NCBI GenBank assembly: GCA_017849335.1
Contig: JAFIHP010000404.1
Location: 1-5,284, forward strand
Direction of reading: 5' to 3'
Source of the DNA: Actinomycetales bacterium
GTDB taxonomy: Bacteria; Actinomycetota; Actinomycetes; S36-B12
Length of the DNA: 5,284 nt
Positions 1 to 5,284 of the stretch are shown here, piece after piece. Position numbers and translations under genes: made by a program. Position 1 is the stretch's first letter; every line of letters starts with the position of its first letter. The notes below the pieces were generated by a model that searched no databases, was not told where the DNA came from, and was given only the letters and a program-made list of their open reading frames with translations.

Positions 1-677
1 AGGTCGAACGGGGCGCGGTTGGTCTCGCCGACCATGGCCGTGCAGTAGATGAGGAACGACGGCAGCAGGATCACCGCGAACCACACCGGCTGCTGCGCAG
101 CGACCACGCCGGACGTCGACATCGTCCCGGCGAACAGGAAGACGGCGACGAACGACAGGCCCATCGAGATCTCGTACGAGATCATCTGCGCGCTCGAGCG
201 CAGGCCGCCCAGGAGCGGGTAGGTCGAGCCGGACGACCAGCCCGCGAGCACGATGCCGTAGATGCCGATCGAGGCGATCGCGAGCACGTACAGCACGGAG
301 ACCGGGAAGTCCGTGAGCTGCAGCGGGGTCTCGACGCCGAAGATCGAGACCGTCGGCCCGAAGGGGATGACAGCGAACGCGAGGAAGGCCATCGTCGCCG
401 AGATCACCGGGGCGATCCAGTAGACCGCCAGGTGAGCGGTCGTCGGGATGATCTCCTCCTTGAGGGCCAGCTTGACCCCGTCCATCAGGGACTGGAGCAG
501 GCCGAAGGGGCCGACGCGGTTCGGCCCGATGCGGTGCTGCATCCGGGCCACGACCCGGCGCTCCCACCAGATGGTGAACAGCGTCAGCAGCACGAGGATC
601 ACGAAGATCGCCAGTGCCTTCAGGATCACAAGCCACCACGGGTCGGTGCCGAACAAGCCGTACTGCTGGCCGGTCAC
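1..677 (-). CDS. nuoH: NADH-quinone oxidoreductase subunit H, N-terminal part (partial, GTG start)
   Basis: The first 225 codons of the membrane subunit that anchors the peripheral arm and forms part of the quinone channel. The gene runs off the left edge; full-length family members have 8 membrane helices and about 325-450 aa. The translation begins (M)TGQQYGLFGTDPWW. Five hydrophobic segments are visible, at about residues 14-38, 82-107, 126-147, 170-186 and 198-216. Conserved loops are RIGPNRVGPFGLLQSLMDG (49-67), KLALKEEIIP (69-78), SSAQMISYEIS (161-171) and VGETNRAPFD (216-225). The last of these is one of the strongest NuoH signatures and lines the quinone-chamber loop. The start is GTG at 677-675. 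It overlaps the nuoG TGA by 4 bases (GTGA) and has a G-rich AGGGGG 6 bases upstream. No nearby in-frame ATG gives the family N-terminus; the first ATG codons (M46, M65) would remove helix 1. Confidence 0.96.
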   Translation of the reverse strand, partial: MTGQQYGLFGTDPWWLVILKALAIFVILVLLTLFTIWWERRVVARMQHRIGPNRVGPFGLLQSLMDGVKLALKEEIIPTTAHLAVYWIAPVISATMAFLAFAVIPFGPTVSIFGVETPLQLTDFPVSVLYVLAIASIGIYGIVLAGWSSGSTYPLLGGLRSSAQMISYEISMGLSFVAVFLFAGTMSTSGVVAAQQPVWFAVILLPSFLIYCTAMVGETNRAPFD

Positions 678-3055
678 GCGGCACCCCCTGCGGAGAGCTG
701 GACGACGTCGCCGGCGGCGACGCCGAGGTCTGCGTACACGTCGCAGCCCGGAGAGTCGAGCGGGAGCCACACCACGCCGTCGATGACGTCGTCGACGACG
801 ACCGGCACGGTCACCGACCCCGCGGGGCCGCTGACCGTGACCGATTCCCCGAGTCCCTCAGCGGTGGCGGCCGACATGCGCGCCACCGTCGGTCGCGCGG
901 TCGCGGCCAGGTGCGGCTCGCCGTCCTGCATGACCCCGGAATCGAGCAGCTGACGCCAGGTCTGCAGAACGACGCCGTCCGCCGCGGCGGTGGGGACCGG
1001 CACGACAGGCGCCTGCGCCCGCGCCCCGGTCCACGGCCCGAGCTCGGCGAGCTCGGCGCGCAGGCCGCGGATCTCGGCCGGCTGACGTACGCCCATGACG
1101 TCAGCGATCATCGCGAGGACGCGAGCGTCGGTCATCGCCAGGGCGTCGCGGAAGACCTGTCCGAACGGACGCAGACGGCCCTCCCAGTTCACGAACGTCC
1201 CGGCCTTCTCGGTGACCAGCGCCACCGGGAGGACGACGTCTGCGCGGGCGGTCACCGCGGAGTGGTGGTGCTCGAGCGACACGACGAACCCGGCCGCGTC
1301 GACGGCCTCGACCGCGAGCGCCGGGTCGGCGAAGTCACCGAGCTCGACTCCCCCGACGAGCAGCGCCTGGAGCGAACCGTCGCGCACCGCGGCGAGCAGG
1401 TCGTCGCCGGCGAGGCCGGCCGACGGCAGGTCGTCCAGGCCCCACAGGCTCGCGACCTGCGAGCGCGCGTCCTCGTCGCCCAGCGGGCGGCCGCCCGGCA
1501 GGAGGCCGGCGAGCGCGCCCGCGTCGAGCGCGGCCCGCTCCCCGGCGCGCCGCGGGACCCAGGCGAGGGCAGCGCCGGTGCGTCCGGCAAGGTCCACAGC
1601 CGCCGTCAGCGCTCCGGTCGAGCCCGCCGCACGCTCCCCGACCAGGATCACCGATCCCGGCTGCGAGAGGAGCGCGAGGACGTCGGCGTCGAGATCGCGC
1701 AACGCGGCCGCCTCCTGGCCGGGCACCGCCTCGATCAGCGTGCCGTCGACCTTGGCCAGCCCGCGCGTACGGGCCGCTCCCACCGACAGGACAGCGGTCC
1801 GGCCGGATCGCGCCGCCTTGCGCAGCCGCAGCTCCACGATCGGCGACTCGTCCTCCGGCTCCAGCGCGACGAGGAGGACCGCCGGGGCGGACTCCAGCGA
1901 CGCGTAGGTCACCGTCACCGCAGTGCCCGCGATGCTCGAGGCGAGGAACTGCGTCTCCTCCGCGGAGGTGCGGCGGACGCGGAAGTCGATGCTGTCGGTG
2001 CGCAGGGCCACGCGAGCGAAGCGCGCGTAGGCGTATGCGTCCTCGAGGGTGCTGCGACCGCCGACGAGCACACCGGCCCGCCCGGCAGCTGCCGCCAGTC
2101 CGCGTGCGGCGACGTCGATCGCCTCGGGCCAGGACGCCGGGCGCAGCTCGCCGTCCTCGCGCACCATCGGGGTGTCGATCCGGTCGGTGTTCAGGTACGT
2201 GAACGCGAACCGGCCCTTGTCGCAGTTCCACTCCTCGTTGACCTCGGGGTCGTCCCAGGCCAGGCGGCGGGTGACCACGCCGCGCCGGTAGTCGGTGCGC
2301 AGCGAGCAGCCGGAGGCGCAGTGCTCGCACGTCGTCGGGACCGAGACCAGGTCGAACGGCCGCGAACGGAAGCGGTAGGACGCGCTGGTCAGGGCACCCA
2401 CGGGGCACACCTGAACGGTGTTGCCGGAGTAGTAGGAGTCGAACGGGACGCCGTCGGCGATGCCGACCTGCTGACGGGCTCCGCGCTCGAGCAGCTCGAT
2501 CATGGGGTCGCCGGCGATCTGGTCGGCGACGCGCGTGCAGCGGGCGCAGGAGACGCACCGCTCGCGGTCGAGCAGGACCTGCGCGCTGACCTCGATCGGC
2601 TTGGGGAACTCACGCTTCTCCCCGGTGAACCGGGTCTCGGGCCGCCCGACCGACATCGCCTGGTTCTGCAGGGGGCACTCCCCGCCCTTGTCGCAGACGG
2701 GGCAGTCGAGCGGGTGGTTGACCAGCAGGAACTCCATGACGCCCTCCTGCGCGAGGCGGGCGACCTCGGAGGAGTACTGCGTCCGGACGTTCATGCCGTC
2801 GGCCAGGGTCTGCGCGCAGGCCGGCTGCGGCTTGGGCATCCCCTCGACCTCGATGAGGCAGGCGCGGCACGCCGCGACCGGATCGAGCAGCGGGTGGTCG
2901 CAGAACCGAGGCACCTCGATGCCCAGCAGCTCGGCCGCCCGGATGACCAGCGTGCCCTTCGGGACCCGCATCTCGACACCGTCGATCGTGACCGTGATCA
3001 GGTCGACGGGGATGTCGACCTCGGCACCGGAGGGCGTGCTGTTCGTGATCGTCAT
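674..3055 (-). CDS. nuoG: NADH-quinone oxidoreductase subunit G (75-kDa, clusters N1b, N5, N4, N7)
   Basis: 793-aa electron-wire subunit of the N-module. The N-terminal 2Fe-2S ferredoxin domain has N1b ligands C52, C63, C66 and C80. Next come H114, C118, C121 and C127 (HPLDCPVCDKGGECPLQN), the His/Cys-ligated N5 site. C167, C170, C173 and C217 (CVSCARC, then VCPVGALT) bind N4. A further set, C243, C246, C250 and C278 (CEHCASGC, then NCDKGRF), matches the optional N7 cluster. From about residue 280 the protein is a degenerate molybdopterin-oxidoreductase-like domain, with SLEHHHSAVTARADVVLP (593-610) and TEKAGTFVNWEGR (615-627), and it ends in a dinucleotide-binding-like barrel (about 695-790). 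By family knowledge this part is structural and holds no molybdenum. The ATG at 3055-3053 overlaps the nuoF stop and has AGGAG 10 bases upstream. The frame is open back to 3226, but the extra 57 residues are Arg-rich shadow of nuoF. The TGA stop overlaps the nuoH GTG. Confidence 0.97.
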   Translation of the reverse strand: MTITNSTPSGAEVDIPVDLITVTIDGVEMRVPKGTLVIRAAELLGIEVPRFCDHPLLDPVAACRACLIEVEGMPKPQPACAQTLADGMNVRTQYSSEVARLAQEGVMEFLLVNHPLDCPVCDKGGECPLQNQAMSVGRPETRFTGEKREFPKPIEVSAQVLLDRERCVSCARCTRVADQIAGDPMIELLERGARQQVGIADGVPFDSYYSGNTVQVCPVGALTSASYRFRSRPFDLVSVPTTCEHCASGCSLRTDYRRGVVTRRLAWDDPEVNEEWNCDKGRFAFTYLNTDRIDTPMVREDGELRPASWPEAIDVAARGLAAAAGRAGVLVGGRSTLEDAYAYARFARVALRTDSIDFRVRRTSAEETQFLASSIAGTAVTVTYASLESAPAVLLVALEPEDESPIVELRLRKAARSGRTAVLSVGAARTRGLAKVDGTLIEAVPGQEAAALRDLDADVLALLSQPGSVILVGERAAGSTGALTAAVDLAGRTGAALAWVPRRAGERAALDAGALAGLLPGGRPLGDEDARSQVASLWGLDDLPSAGLAGDDLLAAVRDGSLQALLVGGVELGDFADPALAVEAVDAAGFVVSLEHHHSAVTARADVVLPVALVTEKAGTFVNWEGRLRPFGQVFRDALAMTDARVLAMIADVMGVRQPAEIRGLRAELAELGPWTGARAQAPVVPVPTAAADGVVLQTWRQLLDSGVMQDGEPHLAATARPTVARMSAATAEGLGESVTVSGPAGSVTVPVVVDDVIDGVVWLPLDSPGCDVYADLGVAAGDVVQLSAGGAA
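684..689 (-). promoter_or_regulatory. Probable ribosome binding site of nuoH
   Basis: AGGGGG on the minus strand, 6 bases before the nuoH GTG and inside the last codons of nuoG. It is a weaker match to the anti-Shine-Dalgarno sequence than the other sites here. With the GTG start, this suggests that nuoH translation leans on coupling to nuoG. Confidence 0.55.
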
Positions 3056-4356
3056 CGCGCCGTCGCTCCTGCAAAGACGTAGGAGGCCGCCGGGTCGAAC
3101 TGCTCGTCGGCCGGCGTGGTGGTGGCCGCGACGAACTCGTCGCGGAAGTACTTCATCGCCGCGGGGTACGGCGTCGCCGCCGCGTCGCCCAGCGCGCAGA
3201 ACGAGCGCCCGGCGATCTGGCCGCACAGGTCCGTCAGGGTTTGCAGCTCGGCGTCCGAGCCGTGTCCGTGCTCGAACCGCTCCAGCGTCCCGGTGATGAA
3301 GTAGGTGCCCTCACGGCAGGGCGTGCACTTTCCGCAGGACTCGTGCTTGTAGAACTCCAGCCAGCGCGTCACCGCCTTGACGACGCTCACCGTGTCGTCG
3401 AAGAGCATCGGCGTGCCGGTCCCCAGCATGGTGCCGGCGGCTGCCATGTCCTCGTACGTCAGCGGGATGTCGAGGTGCTCGGCCGTCAGCATCGGCACGG
3501 ACGAGCCACCGGGCAGCCAGAACTTCACGGGACGTCCGTCGCGCATGCCGCCGGCGTAGTCGAGCAGCTCGCGCATCGTGATGCCCAGGGGCGCCTCGTA
3601 GATGCCCGGCCGGTTCACGTGCCCGGAGACGGCCATCACCTTGAAGCCAGGGGACTTCTCGGTGCCGAACTGGCGGAACCAGGCGACGCCGCGGTCCACG
3701 ATGTACGGGATGTTGCAGATGGTCTCGACGTTGTTGATGACCGTCGGAGAGGCGTACAGGCCCGCGACCGCCGGGAACGGCGGCTTCAGCCGAGGCTGGC
3801 CGCGGAATCCCTCCAGCGAGTCCAGCAGCGCCGTCTCCTCGCCGCAGATGTAGGCCCCGGCTCCGGCGTGCACGACGATGTCGACGTCGACGCCGCTGCC
3901 CAGGATGTTGGTGCCGACCAGGCCGGCGGCCCGTGCCTCAGCCACGGCGTTCGCGATCCGCCGGATCGCCGCCGGCACCTCACCGCGCACGTAGATGAAC
4001 GCGCGCTTGGCCCGGATGGCGTAGGCGGTGATCACGACGCCCTCGACCAGCGAGTGGGGGTTGGCGAGGAGGATCGGGATGTCCTTGCAGGCACCCGGCT
4101 CGGACTCGTCGCCGTTGACGACGAGGTAGTGCTCCTTGCCGTCGTTCTGCGGGACGAAGCTCCACTTCAGGCCGGTCGGGAAGCCCGCGCCGCCACGACC
4201 TCGCAGGCCGGAGTCCTTGACCAGGGAGATCAGGGCGTCCGGATCGGTCTTCAGCGCCGTGGCCAGCGCGCGGTAGCCGCCGTAGCGACGGTAGCCGGCG
4301 AGGGTGTAGAGCTCGGGATCGTCCCAGTGCTCGGTGATGACGGGCGTCAGCGTCAT
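3052..4356 (-). CDS. nuoF: NADH-quinone oxidoreductase subunit F (51-kDa, NADH/FMN site, [4Fe-4S] N3)
   Basis: 434-aa catalytic entry subunit of complex I, close to the usual length (about 430-445 aa). It oxidises NADH, passes a hydride to FMN, and sends electrons to cluster N3. The glycine-rich nucleotide-binding loop is at residues 51-64 (LRGRGGAGFPTGLK). The FMN-site segment is NGDESEPGACKD at 81-92, and a second one, GAGAYICGEETALLDSLEG, is at 165-183. The SLBB-like region follows around 240-320. N3 ligands are C341, C344 and C347 in ESCGKCTPCREGT, plus C387 in FCALGD, which is the expected CxxCxxC then about 39 residues then C. The frame stays open upstream as far as 4896, but that stretch is Arg-rich out-of-frame nuoE sequence. 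The ATG at 4356-4354 gives the family N-terminus and has a GGAGG Shine-Dalgarno 7 bases upstream. The start overlaps the nuoE stop (ATGA), and the stop overlaps the nuoG start in the same way. Confidence 0.98.
   Translation of the reverse strand: MTLTPVITEHWDDPELYTLAGYRRYGGYRALATALKTDPDALISLVKDSGLRGRGGAGFPTGLKWSFVPQNDGKEHYLVVNGDESEPGACKDIPILLANPHSLVEGVVITAYAIRAKRAFIYVRGEVPAAIRRIANAVAEARAAGLVGTNILGSGVDVDIVVHAGAGAYICGEETALLDSLEGFRGQPRLKPPFPAVAGLYASPTVINNVETICNIPYIVDRGVAWFRQFGTEKSPGFKVMAVSGHVNRPGIYEAPLGITMRELLDYAGGMRDGRPVKFWLPGGSSVPMLTAEHLDIPLTYEDMAAAGTMLGTGTPMLFDDTVSVVKAVTRWLEFYKHESCGKCTPCREGTYFITGTLERFEHGHGSDAELQTLTDLCGQIAGRSFCALGDAAATPYPAAMKYFRDEFVAATTTPADEQFDPAASYVFAGATAR
3066..3070 (-). promoter_or_regulatory. 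Ribosome binding site of nuoG
   Basis: AGGAG on the minus strand, 10 bases before the nuoG ATG and inside the 3' end of nuoF. Together with the ATGA overlap it fixes the start at 3055 rather than at upstream in-frame codons. Confidence 0.75.
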
Positions 4357-5033
4357 GCCGTGGCCTCCGGTCCGGCGGTCGGGGCGGGGTCGGGGACGCC
4401 CGGGGCGGCCATGCCGCGCTCCTTGGCGACGGCGAGGCCGGCGAGCATCTTGGCGTCGACGGGGGTGCCCTCCCCCGCCAGGCCGTCCTCCGGGAAGGCC
4501 AAGGTGCGCTCGGACGCCCGCCAGTCGCGGATGACCGGGCCGCGCGTCGACGCGACCTCCTCGCCGCGCGCGAGCCGGTCGACGACGTCGACGGCCGACG
4601 ACGGCGTCACGTCGTCCATGAACTCCCAGTCGACCGTCATGACGGGCGCGTGGGTGCAGGCGGCCTGGCACTCGATGCGCTCGAGCCAGAACGCGCCGTC
4701 CTCGGTCGCCTGGTCGTGACCCACGCCGAGGCGCTGCGCGAGCGCATCGTAGACCGCATCTCCCCCGAGCAGGCCGCACATCGTGTTCACGCAGACGCCG
4801 ATGTGGTGCGTGGCGCCGGGCCGGCGCTTGTACATCGTGTAGAACGACGCGACCGCCGTCGCCTCCGCCGCGCTCACGCCGGCCGCGTCGGCGCACGCGC
4901 CGATCCCGTCGGGCGTGACCTCGCCCTCGATGCTCTGCAGCAGGTGCAGCATCGGCATCAGCGCGGAGCGCGGCCGGGGGTAACGCGCCACGAGCTCGTC
5001 GAGCTGCTCGCGCGTGCTGTCGCTGATGGGCAT
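4353..5033 (-). CDS. nuoE: NADH-quinone oxidoreductase subunit E (24-kDa, [2Fe-2S] cluster N1a)
   Basis: 226-aa cytoplasmic subunit of the complex I N-module that packs against NuoF. An N-terminal helical part (about residues 1-70, with the conserved SFYTMYKRRP stretch at 63-72) is followed by a thioredoxin-like ferredoxin fold. Its four cluster ligands are intact: C81 and C86 in CVNTMC, and C122 and C126 in ECQAAC, followed by the typical THAPVMTVDWEF. In the family these bind the off-path cluster N1a close to FMN. The protein is longer than E. coli NuoE (166 aa). The extra part is a C-terminal region from about residue 155, ending in an Ala/Pro-rich stretch (PGVPDPAPTAGPEATA, 211-226); similar extensions are known in actinobacterial NuoE. 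The ATG at 5033-5031 is supported by GAGGA about 10 bases upstream and by the correct N-terminus. The TGA stop overlaps the nuoF ATG by 4 bases. Confidence 0.97.
   Translation of the reverse strand: MPISDSTREQLDELVARYPRPRSALMPMLHLLQSIEGEVTPDGIGACADAAGVSAAEATAVASFYTMYKRRPGATHHIGVCVNTMCGLLGGDAVYDALAQRLGVGHDQATEDGAFWLERIECQAACTHAPVMTVDWEFMDDVTPSSAVDVVDRLARGEEVASTRGPVIRDWRASERTLAFPEDGLAGEGTPVDAKMLAGLAVAKERGMAAPGVPDPAPTAGPEATA
4364..4368 (-). promoter_or_regulatory. Ribosome binding site of nuoF
   Basis: Perfect GGAGG on the minus strand, 7 bases before the nuoF ATG and inside the last codons of nuoE. It decides between the ATG at 4356 and the much longer open frame reaching 4896. Confidence 0.8.
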
Positions 5034-5043
5034 GTGTCGTTCT

Positions 5044-5048
5044 TCCTC
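5044..5048 (-). promoter_or_regulatory. Ribosome binding site of nuoE
   Basis: GAGGA on the minus strand, 10 bases before the nuoE ATG. It lies inside the 20-base nuoD-nuoE gap, the only non-coding stretch in the window. It supports the start at 5033 and shows that nuoE can recruit ribosomes itself rather than depending on an overlapping stop. Confidence 0.75.
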
Positions 5049-5053
5049 GTCGC

Positions 5054-5284
5054 CTAGCGGTCCACGCCGCCCATGACCGGGTCGATGCTGGCGACGGCAG
5101 CGATCACGTCAGAGATCATGCTGCCTTCGCACATCGCGGCCACGGACTGCAGGTTGTTGAAGGACGGGTCCCGGAAGTGCACGCGGTAGGGCCGCGTGCC
5201 GCCGGAACTGACCAGGTGGCAGCCGAGCTCGCCCTTCGGCGACTCGACCGCGGCGTAGACCTGCCCAGCCGGCACGCGGAAGCC
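5054..5284 (-). CDS. nuoD: NADH-quinone oxidoreductase subunit D, C-terminal fragment (partial)
   Basis: This is the last 76 codons plus a TAG stop of the 49-kDa complex I subunit; the 5' part lies beyond the right edge of the window. The frame is open to the edge, with GFR preceding the VPAGQVY stretch. Visible family signatures are ESPKGELG (residues 15-22 of the fragment), RPYRVHFRDPSFNNLQ (31-46) and the terminal SIDPVMGGVDR (66-76). They match the NuoD/Nqo4 C-terminus, which helps build the quinone-reduction chamber at the junction with NuoB and NuoH. The family is related to the large subunit of [NiFe] hydrogenases. In those enzymes this end carries Ni-binding cysteines in a DPCxxC motif; here it reads DPVMGG, as expected for complex I, so no metal is bound. 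The stop lies 20 bases before nuoE, in the same operon. The GTG at 5275 is an internal valine codon, not a start. Confidence 0.96.
   Translation of the reverse strand, partial: GFRVPAGQVYAAVESPKGELGCHLVSSGGTRPYRVHFRDPSFNNLQSVAAMCEGSMISDVIAAVASIDPVMGGVDR

Noticed and set aside
1040..1057. Tandem 9-bp repeat gagctcggc x2 inside nuoG
   Set aside because: It encodes AELAEL in an Ala/Glu/Leu-rich stretch. Two copies of a GC-rich 9-mer are expected by chance and show no sign of an expanding repeat.
674..2220. Possibility that the gene at 674-3055 is a formate dehydrogenase or other molybdenum enzyme, because of its molybdopterin-oxidoreductase-like region
   Set aside because: The complete N1b/N5/N4/N7 ligand series and the position between nuoF and nuoH identify it as NuoG, in which this domain is degenerate and has no cofactor.
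614..3082. 822-codon open frame on the plus strand, antisense to nuoG
   Set aside because: Its translation is rich in Arg, Asp, Gly and Ala and has no recognisable domain. It lies opposite a fully conserved nuoG and is the usual antisense shadow produced by GC-rich third codon positions.
3056..3226. Upstream extension of the nuoG frame adding 57 residues
   Set aside because: The added residues are out-of-frame nuoF sequence with no family similarity. The ATGA overlap and AGGAG site support the start at 3055.
3241..4719. 492-codon open frame on the plus strand, antisense to nuoF and part of nuoE
   Set aside because: Low-complexity Arg/Val/Asp-rich translation without motifs, opposite genes with intact catalytic motifs. 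It is a GC-bias shadow.
4357..4896. Upstream extension of the nuoF frame adding 180 residues
   Set aside because: The extra sequence is Arg-rich, non-homologous and fully inside nuoE in another frame. The ATG at 4356 has a perfect GGAGG site and gives the family N-terminus.
5034..5053. Possible promoter or terminator between nuoD and nuoE
   Set aside because: Only 20 bases, mostly taken up by the nuoE ribosome binding region; there is no hairpin with a T-run and no room for a promoter.

Overview
The window is an internal piece of a bacterial respiratory complex I operon (nuo; type I NADH:quinone oxidoreductase). All genes are on the minus strand. Read in the direction of transcription, from high to low coordinates, the order is nuoD (3' end only), nuoE, nuoF, nuoG, nuoH (5' part only). 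This is the canonical nuoA-N order. The window is coding almost from end to end; the only intergenic gap is 20 bases between nuoD and nuoE.

The DNA is very GC-rich (roughly 70 percent by eye) with strong G/C preference at third codon positions. That bias, an Ala/Pro-rich tail on NuoE, and the wording of the NuoD C-terminus (CEG..ISDVIAAVASIDPVMGGVDR style) suggest a high-GC Actinomycetota chromosome. The genus cannot be fixed from this window.

Layout: 5284-5054 is the last 76 codons of nuoD, the 49-kDa quinone-site subunit. 5033-4353 is nuoE, 226 aa, the 24-kDa [2Fe-2S] N1a subunit. 4356-3052 is nuoF, 434 aa, the 51-kDa subunit carrying the FMN and NADH sites and cluster N3. 3055-674 is nuoG, 793 aa, the 75-kDa subunit with ligands for N1b, N5, N4 and the optional N7. 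677-1 is the first 225 codons of nuoH, the membrane subunit next to the quinone chamber. The nuoE/F, F/G and G/H junctions all overlap by 4 bases (ATGA, ATGA, GTGA), which points to translational coupling in one polycistronic mRNA.

Together E, F and G form the peripheral N-module: NADH reduces FMN in NuoF, and electrons pass through the Fe-S chain in NuoF and NuoG towards the Q-module (NuoD, with B, C and I encoded elsewhere). Quinone is reduced at the NuoD/NuoH interface, and that is coupled to proton pumping in the membrane arm. All cofactor-ligand motifs visible in E, F and G are intact, so the genes look functional.

I found no mobile element, RNA gene, CRISPR array, terminator or internal promoter, and no sign of an undescribed system. 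This is an ordinary core-metabolism region, and the findings below are modest.
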